Shown here: one piece after another, positions 48,917-61,147 of the stretch | Position numbering within the stretch: position 1 is the stretch's first letter | How the letters are laid out: each line of letters starts with the position of its first letter | Origin: Ilex aquifolium | Lineage: Eukaryota > Streptophyta > Magnoliopsida > Aquifoliales > Aquifoliaceae | Reading direction: 5' to 3' | Length of the DNA stretch: 64,000 nt | Assembly: GCA_951799425.1 (NCBI GenBank) | Contig: OX637393.1 | Location: 5,317,001-5,381,000 of the forward strand | Position numbers and translations under genes: made by a program | The notes under the pieces: generated by a model | Told to the model about the DNA's origin: nothing | The model's input: only the letters and a program-made list of their open reading frames with translations | Database searches by the model: none

Positions 48917-49770
48917 GAATGTTGACGAGCCCAAATTTGCCTGGACCGAGCCCAATGAAAATAAACTGAGAAAGCCCAAAGAAGAGCCCAAACAACGAGA
49001 AGGCATCAAGAGGTCAACACCCAAAACACCAAGGCCAACGCCCAAAGCAGGAAGGCATGGCAACCCTTGGGCGCCACCTAGGCAGGCCCCTTGGGCGCCA
49101 TGCATGGCTGCACTTGGGCGCCGCCTAGCAGGCCCCTTGGGCGCCACCCATGGCAGCCCCTTGGGCGCCTCCTGCTCTCCACTCCTCTTGACTTTGGTGC
49201 TCCAATACAAGTCCAAGTCTGCTCAAGTCAAGTCCAAGTTTAAGAAGAGGATCGAGCCCAACCCAACTCAGAATTCTCCTCCGACTAAATAGGAGCACGA
49301 GGAAAGAATATCGGGATACGAAGATCTATTCCTATCTTAACTATGCTTGCCAAAGAGATCTATTCCTACTAAGATTGCACTTACCAAAATAGTGAAAGAT
49401 CTCTTCCTCACGTCACCGCCTTACCCTAGCTATATAATGTAAGCTCTCTCAAGAATAAGGGCACGCCTCCAATATCTCACATACTTCACTACACACATAG
49501 CTCTCTCTCTCTTTTCCCCAAGCACTGTAATACTCCCGGAGAACCTCCCTCCGGCGACTCTTATTCATCAATAAAGAACACTAGGCCACCGCTGCCATTC
49601 CCAAAAGTGGAGTAGGTCATCCGAGACCGAACCACTATACATCCCTGTGTTGATCTATTGTTTATCTTTTTAATTCCTTGATTGTAATTGATTGCTTGCT
49701 AATTGCTCATTAATTACACCCTTATACATTCTTGACTGTTGATCTTGCACAAGACAATTTTGTGCATCAT
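48917..49770 (+). mobile_element. LTR-like segment of a Tat-type Gypsy element
   Basis: Begins TGTTGACGAGCCC and ends near 'gtgcatcatca'. It has a TATA-like 'agctatataatg' (about 49428) and AATAAA (about 49570) in the usual LTR order, but no pol sequence and no primer-binding site directly after. The GGGCGCC-rich patch at 49060-49170 resembles one at 50270-50345 in the neighbouring pol segment, so they may be parts of one rearranged element. The exact boundaries are estimates. Confidence 0.55.
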
Positions 49771-49996
49771 CAAATGTAATTTTCATTTGTTGCGTATTGA
49801 GTTAGATTGCATTTTCTTAAATTCAAAGGCCACAAAATGTGCTTGTTCCATATTCTGATAATTGTATACAATTCCGATTAGGAATGGATAAGATTATCAT
49901 ACTAACTTAGTACCATATCGAAATTTATCCCAATTATTGATTTTATTTTCAATAATTTGCAATCATTTCACAAAATAATAAAATTTTATACGTGGA
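49771..49996. other. AT-rich spacer
   Basis: About 225 AT-rich bases between the LTR-like segment and the truncated pol. Not recognisable as internal retrotransposon sequence. Confidence 0.4.
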
Positions 49997-52107
49997 AGTC
50001 TGATGTCTCCGGCAGGTTGCTCAAGTGGGCTGTGGAGTTGAGCGAATTCGACGTATAGTACCAGCCTAAGGCCGCCATCAAAGCCCAAGCCCTCGTAGAT
50101 TTCTTAGCGGAGTCCACACCCTTACAGGAGTCACAAGAAAGGGTACCAGGCGCCCACACGCCCACCTACTCAGTGCACACTGACTCCACCAACTAAGAAT
50201 CTAGTCCAGATGGTGTCCAAGGGAAAAATCACTACCCGAAGAAGGAGGAGGAGGCAACTTCGTAGACTGGGCAGCCTTGGGCGCCGCCCACCTTGCTAAG
50301 GGCGTCGCCCACTAGGCCCTGGGCACCACCCAGCCTCCCTGGGGCTTCGCCCTCTCAGCCCTCATCATATTCTCCCCCATCACCCAATACACCATCCTGG
50401 AAGCTTTACGTAGATGGGTCATCCACTAGCGAAGGGGGTGGAGCTGGACTAGTGCTGATCAGCCCGTGTGGCACACATTTGAAGTATGCTGTCTCCTTAC
50501 ACTTCGCCACATCAAATAATCAAGCAGAGCATGAGGCCCTCATATCAGGCCTAAGGTTGGCCTTGGAGATGGAAGCACTCAACCTCATGGCCTATAGTGA
50601 CTCTCAGCTCATAGTCAACTAAGTGAGGGGAGATTTTGAAGCCAAGGAAGAAAAGATGCAAGAGTACCTCCTGGTGGTCCAAGCCCTAATCACAAGGTTT
50701 GCATGCTTCGACATCCACCATATGCCTCGGGAAAAGAATGTTTTGGCAGACACCCTCGCAAAATTTGCCTCTACCAATATACTCATGGGTCCAACACTAA
50801 CAGGTCACCAGTTCGAGCCCAGCACCACCAAACCAGAGGAGGAGGTCCACTGCGCATCCTCAGAATCCAACTAGATGACTCCTATCCGAGCTTACCTACA
50901 GGAGGGCCCTAATCCAGACGACCCAGTGGAAGCCATAAGATTAAGGATGAGAGCATCCAGGTATGTCATCCTACAGAACACCCTTTACAAGAAAAGTCAT
51001 TATTTCCCTCTACTTCGCTGCCTCACCCCCAAAGAAGCTGACTATGTCATGAGGGAGATCCATGAGGGGGTGTGTGGAAATCATTCAGGAGGGCGTGCAT
51101 TGGCCCACAAAGCAGTTAGGCAGGGATATTATTGGCCTACTATGGTCTGGGACGCCAAAGACTTCGTCAGGAGATGTGATAAGTGTTAGCGTTTTGCAAC
51201 TGTTCCCAGACAACCACCCGAAGAGCTCACCACCATCCAGAGCCCATGGCCCTTCTCCATGTGGGGAATCGACATCCTAGGTCCCCTCCCTATGAGTCGA
51301 GGTCAGTGCAAGTTTGTAGTCATAGCCATCGACTACTTCACCAAGTGGGCAGAAGTCGAAGCCTTAGCCAAAATCACAGACCAGAAGATAAAAGACTTCA
51401 TATGAAAGAGTCTAGTCTGTTGGTTTGGGATACCACACACCATTGTGAGTGACAACGCCAAGCAGTTTGACAACAGACTCCTCAACGGTTTCTGTGCAGA
51501 CCTCCAGATCAAGCAACCCCACTCCAGCCTCGCTCATGCACAGGTGAACGGCCAAGCAGAGGTCACTGTCAGGACCATACTTCGCAACCTGAAAGCTAGA
51601 TTGGAGACTGCGAAGGGAAAATGGGTAGACGAACTCCCAGGAGTACTGTGGGCCTATCGGACCACACCAAGAAGTCCTACGGGTGAGACCCCTTTCTCTC
51701 TAGCCTATGGAACAGAGGCAGTGATACCCGTTGAAATCGGGGTACACTCCCTTAGGTTCCACCATCATGACCCTACGAGTAATGAAGAAGGCCTCCGCAT
51801 CAACCTCGACTTGGTAGAGGAGGAGAGAGAGATAGCCATGCTCAGGAATGCAGAGTACAAGCGTCGCATGACCAAGTACTACAACTCGAGGGTGAAGCCT
51901 CTGTCTTTCTTACCGGGGGACCTGGTCTTAGAAAAGGTCATCCTGTCCACCAAAGACCCCCGGGAAGGAAAACTGAGACCCAACTGGGAAGGTCCTTACA
52001 CCGTCACAGAGGTAGTAAGGCCAAGAACCTACAAGATCCAAAATTTCGAAGGAAAAATCATAGCCCATCCATGGAATGCAGAGCACTTAAAGAAATACTA
52101 CCAGTAG
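49997..52107 (+). pseudogene. Truncated Gypsy (Tat-like) pol: RNase H and integrase
   Basis: One frame runs from the end of a reverse transcriptase/RNase H linker (LLKWAVELSEFDVQYQPKAA) into a second RNase H-type domain (WKLYVDGSSTSEGGGAGLVL, AEHEALISGLRLAL), then integrase: zinc-binding region ending CDKC, core with MWGIDILGPL, SDNAKQF and the NGQAE Glu, and a C-terminal segment with LRPNWEGPYTV. The extra RNase H after pol is a Tat-lineage trait. gag, protease and RT are missing. The frame has in-frame stops at 50620, 50872, 51187 and near 51403, so it is dead. Part of the linker at 50100-50390 contains GGGCGCC-rich repeats. Confidence 0.85.
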
Positions 52108-52326
52108 CTGGGGGCAGCGAGTCATGAGTCGAGGGCCACCACTTAGACTAGTTACCTTTTAGTCGTTTTGTCATTTTCTGTTTTCTTTCAAATGTTTACT
52201 TGGAATTGTGAAATAAAATTTCAAAATATTTTCTCAACAAAAATTGTGTTTCATTTAAGCCCATGAGCCTTTTCCAAAAGATAGACATAGTACGTCAACA
52301 AAAAAAAAAGTACAAAGGCATCACTC
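52108..52326. other. 3' non-coding region of the Tat-like element
   Basis: Starts with a purine-rich 'gctgggggcagcgag' right after the pol stop, then AT-rich DNA. It separates the plus-strand pol from the antisense ORF. Confidence 0.5.
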
Positions 52327-54366
52327 CTAGTGACCCTCGCTGCTCTCACTCACATAATCCTCATCATCATCATCAGTGTCAGGGGCCTCATGAGGTTGAA
52401 AGATAGAGAAGTCATTGTAAGGGTACACCACTGTAGCCTTCCTCCTGAGCTCCTCGTAGCCGTCAATGAAGGCACCGGCCCTACCCTTCTCAGCGACGTC
52501 CTTCAGCCTCTCCATCTCCGCAGAATGAGCCTATGCCCGAGTAGCTCTCTCGAGTGCTGCGCGAAGATCGGCCTCAAGCTGGGCAGTCATCTCGTGCGCT
52601 CGCCTCAGCTCCTCAGCGACATCCTCTCGTGTTTGCCGCTCGAGCCTCAGTTTCTGCTCGGCATCCTCTCGTGCCTGTCGTGAAAGCTCTGCGGCATCCT
52701 CTCGGGCCTGCCGCTCAAGTCTAAGCTGCTCCTCGGCAGTCTCACGTGTCTGCCTCTCCATCGCCTGGTTGTTGATTGCCTCTCTGATCTTCAGAGTGTT
52801 GTTGAACATGCAGGGTAAGGCAGCAACCACCTATAAACATTCAAAGATGAAAATACAAGAAGAGTCAGGAACAAAGCCAAAGTATTACGAAGAAGCCGCA
52901 TGCAAAGCAAGGGGAGCAGAACTTACCAATGCAAAACCTTCCACAGCAGCATCAACTACACCCTCTGGACCTCGAGAAGCAACCTCTTGAATTTCAACGC
53001 CAATTACGAAGTTGTGAAGCCTCCCCTTTGCCAATCTTACATCCCGCAGCATAGATACTAGAGGAGCACCCGAAGTGGAAAAACTTGGCAGGTCCTCCAT
53101 ACTAGCGGGAGACGACATCAGAGCCTCAGCCCCCGTAGCAGTGCAAGAACAATCTCTCAGGGGTGAAGAGACATCAATCAAGGAAGAAAGAGGAGCATCA
53201 CCAGGGTCCACCTCTGTGAGACTAGCCTGACCAGTGGACTCTGGTCGAGAAGAACTGGGGGCACTGGACTTCGCCCTCTTGGAAGGGCGAGGGGGAGAAG
53301 GCGCTACCCTGGAAGTAAGGACTTCCCCCACTATTGACCTATCAATAGGAAGACCTGCAGAACCAATGTAAGTCGAGAACCATATCATGCTGTGTTTTCA
53401 AAAGGGCAATGAATGGAGCCAAGTACCTTTTCTCCTCGGCCTCGAAAAAGCCGTAGAAATATCAGACGCCAACATAATTTCAGAGAACTTTCTGGTCGGA
53501 TTGTTGCGGACCATCTCGAGCAGCCTCTCCTGATTCGAGGTTAGAGTCGGTGGAGCTGAAAAGAGACAGTGGCACCATAAGAGCGGATAGGTACTAACCA
53601 AGGCAGAAGCAAGAGATGAAATTTTTACCTTTTGTGGTCTTGGGGACTGTATCCCATCGGGTGGGCACCACGCCGCGATCAGACTCGGAAGCCCATTCTC
53701 CTCCGACAAAAAAGAATCTACTCTTCCACTTGTGAAGGTTAGATGTAAGCCCGGTAATAAGCTTGCCCGATCTCGGGGCGAAGCGGTACCACCCCTGGTG
53801 AGGAGCGGGATTCTCACGAAGCGTGTATGTAGCTAGAAACTCTTCAAACGGCGGAGGGACAGTAGTAGGGTGAACCAATCGCCATAATGTGAAAAATGCT
53901 ATAATCACCCTCCAACCGTTGGGAGCCAGCCTCCCTGGAGCCAGAGACAAGTGCCCTAGAATCCGGCATATGGGCCCAGGGATAGGAAACCGTAGGCCCG
54001 CCTCCAACATGCCCTCGTAGATGACGATCTCGTCCAAAAAGTCATAGCATGCAGACTCATCAGCCTCGGGACGACGGCACATTACAGAAGGTGGAATACG
54101 ATACCAAGTAACTATGTTGGAAATGTCTTCATCATATTTATAGGAGCTAAGTATAGATGCTACCTTAGAAACATTGCCTTCCTCCGTACTCGGACCTCCG
54201 TCGGGATCTCCAGCAGGCTCCTTCTCATCTAAATGAGTACCACAGAAACAAGTTCAGGCCATTGATAAGAAAAAAATCATCATGTCGACAGAAGAGTAAA
54301 AAAAACACTGAAGCATACCTCGAGAGCTAGACCTGTCCAAATCGGTGGTCGATCGTTTTTTGGACT
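52327..54366 (-). pseudogene. Antisense ORF of the Tat-like element (gypsy-type 'transposase' family)
   Basis: Minus-strand coding sequence opposite to pol, split by introns: main exon from 54082 or upstream to about 53632, then about 53558-53427, 53355-52926 and 52830-52327. The first carries the domain annotated in plant Tat/Ogre-type elements as 'putative gypsy-type transposon' (DESACYDFLDEIVIYEGMLE, GLRFPIPGPICRIL, LAPNGWRVI). The last is a long charged helix (AEEQLRLERQAREDAAELSR), probably coiled coil, interrupted by one TAG at about 52531. Possible upstream exons lie at 54319-54366 and near 54175-54235 but are cut off by the Athila insertion at 54369. Its function is unknown in the literature I know. 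Confidence 0.75.
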
Positions 54367-54368
54367 GG

Positions 54369-55713
54369 TGATGAGTGGGTTTTATACCTACAAATTGAGT
54401 ACTTTCGGCTTGAAGAATTTGCAAGTTTTCAATTATTTTATGTTCTTTTTTATTTGTTTTGTGTGTTTTGATGTTATTTGATAGGAATGATCATTTGGAA
54501 GTAAACAAGATCATTTGGAAGGAAACAAGGTCAATTTGGAGCCTAAAAGTTGTGTTTTTGAAGGCTAAACAACAAGGGAAGATGCTAGGTTAAAAGGGAT
54601 CAGCGCCCCTGCGCCAAAACCAGTGCCCTTGCGCCACAAGGGCAGTAAATCAGCGCCCCTGCGCTGATTTTGGCGCAGCTGCGCGTGTGTGTGGCTCTGG
54701 ACACGAATTCCTACATGTTTTTGACCCGAAATTAGACTTTAATGCCTCATATATGCTAGGGTTTGAGTGGGGATATAAAAATACTGATTTTGGGGGCTGA
54801 AAACGAGGAGGATAAGACCAAGGATTGATAGAAAATTGAAGGCAAGAATCGAAGGAACCGACATGAAGAAAATCGGACTTGAAGGCTAGAGAGGAGTTGA
54901 AGATTGAAACTATGTTTTCATTCATTTTCTCTTACTTTTAGTTCTTGATTTTTTGAGATGTTGTTTAATTTGAGAAGGATGTTCTTCAATTACATTATGA
55001 ATTAAATTTTTATAAGGTTGCAACAGAGCCTAATGTTTAGATAAATTGATCTACTCTCGTTTCTAGTTCTTGTTGATCATATATAAGTTGTTTGTCATAT
55101 TTTGTGCTTAATATATAATTGTGTGGCCAACAATTAATTTGATAACCTAGATGAAATTGGGAGATGAATTCTAGGTTTAGATCGGAATATGATGACATGC
55201 GTCTAGTTGATTCTTCTTTGGATTGAATAGCTGGGTTTGTGTATAGGATAGGAATATACCTATATGCCGTGTGTAACTTTTATGAGAGTTTGAACTTAAT
55301 GAATCTATTCCAACTTATTTTGCATAGGAATATAGCAATTTAATTGGGAGAGATATGTTTATCTTACTATCGGAAGAGATTTGATAAGTAATTTTGAAGT
55401 CTCAGTTAACAACTTATTTTGATCAATTAACTGGAAAGAGAGTGGAAAGATTTATACGAAGCATTAGGGAAAGTTGTAATCTTAAATTCTTTAATCCGTT
55501 AAATTTAATCTTTGATTATTAAATTTAGGTTTAGTTTTAAATTAGTAACTTCATAGTTTAATTCCTATTGTTTAAATAAAATTGAATTGATATAAAGTTA
55601 ATACTTGAAAGTTATTAGCAATAATTCTCCGTGGGAACGATACTCTACTTATAACTTTATTACTTGTTGATCGTGTATACTTGCACGTAAATTGTCAATA
55701 CCAAATTCGGACA
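54369..55713 (+). repeat. 5' LTR of the Athila-like element
   Basis: Starts TGATGAGTGGG and ends CGGACA, about 1.35 kb, a normal Athila LTR size. It includes a GC-rich patch with repeated gcgcc at 54600-54690. The boundary is inferred from the TG..CA ends and from the primer site nine bases downstream; the 3' LTR is not available for comparison. Confidence 0.75.
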
Positions 55714-55722
55714 ATAAGTTTT

Positions 55723-55740
55723 TGGTGCCGTTGCCGGAGA
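55723..55740 (+). other. Primer-binding site (tRNA-Asp type)
   Basis: TGGTGCCGTTGCCGGAGA, matching 16 of 18 bases of the classical Athila primer site complementary to the 3' end of tRNA-Asp. Confidence 0.9.
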
Positions 55741-55848
55741 ATTATTATAGTAATTATTTCAATATTAATTTCCATCAATTTGATCTTAGTTTAAACTTAT
55801 TTAATTTTTTCTGTTTTAATTGTTTTCGCAAGCATTCTTGAATTTTGT

Positions 55849-57312
55849 ATGCAAACACGATCTACAGGTCAGGAGCTACTGCCGTACGAACCAGAAATCG
55901 AAAGAAAGCTCCGAAACTTGCGAAAACAGTGTCAAGAAGAAAACAACCAAGAAGTTATGACTGAAGAGGAACATAAATCGTTAAGGGATTATGCTATGCC
56001 ACTTGTGACGGAAATACAATTGAGCATTCGAAGGCCCGCAATTCAAGCAAACAATTTTGAGATCAAGCTGGGTACCATTCAAATGATTCAGAATTCAGTG
56101 CAGTTTGGGAGTTTGCCTACCGATGACCCAAACGATCATTTGATGAGTTGTCTAGAGATATGTGACACATTCCGATACAATGGGGTTTCTGAAGATGCAA
56201 TTAGACTCCGACTTTTCCCTTTCTCACTTCGTGATAAAGCGAAGAATTGGTTGCATTCTTTGTCGCCAGATTCTATTACTACGTGGTCAGATTTAACTCA
56301 AAAATTCTTAGCTAAATTCTTTCCACCAGCTAAAACTGCAAGGATGAGGAACGACATCACTTCATTTGCACAGCATAATTCTGAGACTCTCTATGAAGCT
56401 TGGGAGCGATTCAAAGACTTACTCCGAAAATGCCCTCACCATGGTATTCCTAATTGGTTGCATGTTCAAACGTTCTACAATGGGTTGTTTAGTGCTACCC
56501 GAACCAGTATTGATGCAGCTGCAGGTGGGGCATTAATGGAGAAAATTTTCGATGAAGCATACAAGTTATTAGAGATGATGGCTACAAACAATTATCAGTG
56601 GCCTTCTACAAGGATCAATCAGCCAAAGGTAGCAGCGATTTATGAAGTTGATGCAATTACTGCATTGGCTGCACAAGTTACTACGTTGTCAAAGAAGATT
56701 GATGCACTAGGAATGCAACCTATTCAGAGTGTGGCAGTTATCTGTGAATTGTGTGCAGGGAACCATCCAAGTGATCAATGTGCAATTAATCCAGAGTCGG
56801 TACAATACATTGGTAACCACAACAAGCAGCAATATAGTAACAATTCCAACAACTATAACCCTGGTTGGAGGAATCATCTGGGTTTTTCTTGGAACAATAA
56901 TCAAACTCAAACCTCTGCTCCAAGACAATCATACCCACCAGACTTTCAAAATCAAGCTCCACCACAACAGGAAAAGAAGTCGAATTCGGAGGAGTTGTTT
57001 TCCAAGTATATAGCACAGAATGAGACCAGGATGAACAGTCAGGAAGTATCAATTCGAAACCTGGAAAATCAAATGGGTCAGCTTGCTAATGCCATTAACA
57101 ACCGACCTCAAGGAACTTTACCTAGTGATACGGAGATCAATCCTAAGAGAGAAGGAAAGAAGCACTCAAGGCTATTTCATTACGAAGCGGAAAAGAGCTA
57201 TCTGAAGTTGTTGGTGGAATTCCATAACAATCACTTGGAGATGATAGTAAGGATGAAGATAGAGATAGTAAGAATGTGGAACATGCAAAGAAGGAAGAAG
57301 AGTCAGTGGTAA
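55849..57312 (+). pseudogene. Athila-like gag
   Basis: 487-codon frame starting MQTRSTGQELLPYEPE. The capsid region has DDPNDHLMSCLEICDTFRYN, LFPFSLRDKAKNWLHSL and FLAKFFPPAKT. A zinc-knuckle-like CELCAGNHPSDQC (CX2CX3HX4C) follows near residue 300. The frame runs out of the gag-pol frame near 57200-57300; the continuation lies in another frame (57276-57602). In Athila gag and pol are normally one ORF. Confidence 0.9.
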
Positions 57313-57549
57313 ATTCTGATGAAGGCAAGAAGAGTCTTATTGTGCCTCCCGTGCCGTTTCCACAACGTTTGCAGAAAAAGAAGTTAGATAAGCAGTTCTC
57401 AAAATTTTTGGAAGTATTCAAGAAGCTCCAAATTAATATCCCTTTCGTAGATGCATTGGAGCAGATGCCTAGCTATGTGAAATTTATGAAGGAAATTTTA
57501 TCAAGGAAGAGAAAACTAGGTGATTTGAGACAGTGGCACTCACTGAGGA

Positions 57550-57978
57550 GTGCAGTGCTATCCTTCAAAAGAAGCTACCACCAAAGCTCAAAGATCCGGT
57601 AGCTTTACAATTCCATGCACAATAGGCAGCCAGTTTTTTGGGAAAGCATTGTGTGACTTGGGAGTTAGTATTAACTTAATGTCGCTCTCAATTTATCAGC
57701 AATTGGGTTTGAATGAAGCAAAGCCTACCAATGTTACATTGCAATTAGCGAACATATCACTCACTTATCCAAGGGGCATAGTTGAAGATGTTCTAGTTAA
57801 AGTGGATAAGTTCATTTTTCCAGCTGATTTCATAGTTTTGGATTGTGAGGAAGATAGGGAAGTACCTATAATTTTTGGGCGACCATTCTTAGCGACGGGG
57901 AGAACACTTATTGATGTACAGAAAGGTGAGCTAACTATGCGAGTCCAAGATCAAGAGGTGACGTTTAATGTATTTTGA
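57550..57978 (+). pseudogene. Athila-like aspartic protease
   Basis: Frame with FTIPCTIGSQFFGKALCDLG then VSINLMSLS, an active-site D-L-G-V-S variant of the usual D-L-G-A-S, and IIFGRPFLATGRTLIDV near the end. It terminates at a TGA after FNVF; the same frame resumes at 57982. That TGA could derive from CGA. Confidence 0.88.
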
Positions 57979-57981
57979 GCT

Positions 57982-59358
57982 ATGAAATTTCCTAAGGAAG
58001 CAGAAGAATGTTTTCGGGTTGATCTGGTGGAACATGCAATAACCGAGATATTCATAGAAAGCTGTCTTTCAGATCCCCTTGAGACATCATTGGTTAGTCC
58101 CACTGCTGCGGACTACCCGGCTCCTCTAGAGTATGTACAGTGGTTGAATGCTTTCCCACGGGTTGTCAAGTTTAGACAACAATTTGAGACTTTGGATCAC
58201 TCAGGAAGCTCTACTCGTGCAAAGTCATCTTTGGAAGAACCACCTATATTGGAGCTTAAACCTCTTCCAAATCATCTACGGTATGCGTATTTGGGTGACT
58301 CTTTTACTTTAACTGTTATTGTTTCTGCTTCACTTGATGAATTTCAGGAGAATAAGCTGCTGCGAGTCCTTCGTGAGTACAAAACGGCTTTAGGATGGTA
58401 TATTGCAGATATTAATGGCATTAGTCCCTCAATTTGTATGCACAAAATTCTGCTTGAAGATGATGGTAAGCCTGTGATTGAGCAACAACGCCGATTAAAT
58501 CCTATCATGAAGGAGGTAGTCAAGAAAGAAATCATCAAATGGTTGGATGCCAGAATCGTATATCCTATCTAAGACAGTTCATGGGTTAGTCTAGTTCAAT
58601 GTGTTCCGAAGAAAGGAGGCATGACGGTAGTATCTAATGAGAACGAGTTAATCCCAACACGAACAGTGACTGGGTGGAGAGTATGTATGGATTATCGCAA
58701 ACTCAATAAGGCAACTCGAAAAGATCACTTCCCTCTACCATTCATTGATCAGATGCTTGATAGATTGGCTGAGCATGTATTCTATTGTCTATTGGATGGT
58801 TATTCTGGCTATAATCAGATCGCAATAGCACCCGAGGATCAGGAGAAGACTACGTTTACATGCCCCTATGGAACCTTTGCATTTCGGAGGATGCTTTTCG
58901 GATTATGTAACGCACCTGCAACATTTCAACGATGCATGATGGCAATATTCTCCGACATGGTCGAGCAAAATCTTGAGGTATTTATGGATGATTTTTCGGT
59001 ATTTGGAGATAGCTTTGACCTATGTTTAGAGAACTTAACCCTTGTGTTGAAAAGATGTGTGGAAACAAACTTGGTGTTAAACTGTGAAAAATGTCACTTC
59101 ATGGTTCAAGAAGGTATTATTTTAGGACACAAAGTTTCTGCTAATGGCATAGAAGTGGATAGGGGAAAAATAGAGACTATTGAGAAACTACCACCACCAA
59201 CATCAGTCAAGGGAATTTGTAGTTTTTTGGGCCATGCAGGATTTTATAGGCGATTCATAAAGGATTTTTCCAAGATCACCAAGTCTCTGTGTAACCTTTT
59301 AGAGAAAGATGTGCCCTTTAAGTTTGATAAGGCTTGCCTCGAAGCTTCGAGGTGTTGA
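57982..59358 (+). pseudogene. Athila-like reverse transcriptase
   Basis: 57982-58572 is the linker up to YPI; a TAA then interrupts before SSWVSLVQCVPKKGG. 58621-59358 includes WRVCMDYRKLNKATRKDHFP, YSGYNQIAI, FGLCNAPATFQRCM and the catalytic VFMDDFSVFG. A frameshift near 59340 leads into the RNase H frame. Confidence 0.92.
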
Positions 59359-59678
59359 AAAATAAGCTCATAACTGCCCATGTGATAGTTGCACCAAATT
59401 GGGATTTGCCGTTTGAACTGATGTGTGATGCTAGCGACTTTGCAGTTTGTGCAGTTTTAGGTCAACGGAAAGAAAATATGTTTCATGCTATCTATTATGC
59501 TAGCAAGACATTATCGGACGCACAACTCAACTACACAACCACTGAGAAAGAATTATTAGCAGTTGTTTTTGCTTTCGACAAATTCCGATCTTATCTCATT
59601 GGTACAAAGGTGAGAGTGTTCACAGATCATTCTGCCATTAAGTATTTAATTTCGAAAAGGACGCCAAGCCACGCTTGA
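59334..59678 (+). pseudogene. Athila-like RNase H
   Basis: Frame with FELMCDASDFAVCAVLGQRK, TTTEKELLAVVFAFDKFRSY and [10 protein letters not shown], giving the D, E and D catalytic residues in the usual order. Offset from both neighbouring frames, so a frameshift lies on each side. Confidence 0.9.
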
Positions 59679-61147
59679 TTCGATGGGTCCTTTTGCTTCA
59701 AGAGTTTGATCTAGAGATTTGGGACAGAAAGGGGATAGAGAATCAAGTGGCGAATCATCTCTCCAGACTTGAGAATACCGTACAACAAAAGGGTGGGGGA
59801 GTAATGATCAATGAATCCTTTCCGGATGAGCAACTCTTTTGTGTTGCAGGGGAAACACCATGGTATGCAGATTATGTGAACTATATAGTAAGTCATGTGT
59901 TTCCTCCTGACTTGAGCTACCAACAAAGGAAGAAGTTCTTACACGAGGTGAAGCATTACATCTGGGATGAGCCATTCCTATTCAAACAATGTGCGGATCA
60001 AATGTTAAGAAGATGTGTACCTAGGGAAGAGATCGAAGGAATCTTGCATCATTGTCACTCATCAGATTATGGAGGCCATTATGGGGGAGAGAGAATAGCG
60101 GCAAAAGTGCTTCAATCAGGTTTTTATTGGACAACTCTCTTTAAGGATGCCCATTTTTTTGCATTAAAGTGCGACAGATGTCAACGGACTGGGAATATTT
60201 CAAAGCGACATGAAATGCCCTTAAACAGTATTTTGGAGGTTGAGATCTTTGATGTCTGGGGTATAGACTTTATGGGCCCGTTTCCATCATCTTACAATAA
60301 TCTCTACATATTGGTTGCAGTGGATTACATCTCGAAGTGGGTTGAAGCAACTGCTTTGCCCATTAATGATGCAAAGGTGGTGTTGAATTTCCTTCAGAAA
60401 AACATTTTCACAAGGTTTGGTACACCGAGAGCGATCATTAGCGATGAAAGTACGCATTTCTGTAATAAACATTTTGCAGCCCTTCTCGCTAAATATGGAG
60501 TCACCCATAAGATTGCCACAGCTTATCACCCCTAGACTAGTGGTCAAGCTGAAGTTTCGAATAGAGAAGTGAAGCGGATTTTGGAGAAAATTGTTAACCC
60601 AACCCGAAAGGACTGGTCGATGAAGCTAGATGATGCCTTGTGGGCCTATCGAACAGCGTACAAAATGCCAATTGGAATGTCTCCATATCGGCTCGTGTAT
60701 GGAAAAGCTTGTCATCTACCGGTGGAATTGGAGCATAATGCATATTGGGCTATTCGAAAACTTAACTTTGACTTGCATGCAGCAGGTGAGAAGCGTCGCT
60801 TGCAGTTGAATGAGATGGATGAGTTCCCTCTCCAAGCATACGAAAACGCCAGGCTTTATAAAGAGAAGATAAAAAGGTGGCATGATAAGAAGATCATTGA
60901 GCGAAAGTTTGAGCCGGGACAAGCGGTACTCCTCTTCAATTCGCGGTTAAAACTCTTCCCGGGTAAACTCAAATCAAGGTGGTCAGGGCCATTTATTGTT
61001 ACTAAAGTGTTCCCGCATGGAGTAGTTGAAGTCGAAGATTCCCACTCAAAGAGAAATTTTAAAGTGAATGGGCAAAGACTGAAGCACTATTGGGGTGGCG
61101 ACATTGATCGCCAAAAGACTTCAATTACTCTCGCCAATCCGGAATAA
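59675..61147 (+). pseudogene. Athila-like integrase
   Basis: Two same-frame parts: 59675-60535 and 60569-61147, split by a TAG after YHP that a CAG-to-TAG change would explain. HHCC zinc-binding region ([14 protein letters not shown] ... CDRCQR), core D in [11 protein letters not shown] in ISDEST, and E in [10 protein letters not shown] just after the stop. The C-terminal [20 protein letters not shown] segment is chromodomain-free, as in Athila. Confidence 0.92.

Noticed and set aside
48869..49292. Overlapping open frames on both strands in the GGGCGCC patch
   Set aside because: High-GC repeat inside an LTR-like region opens both strands at once; no protein family.
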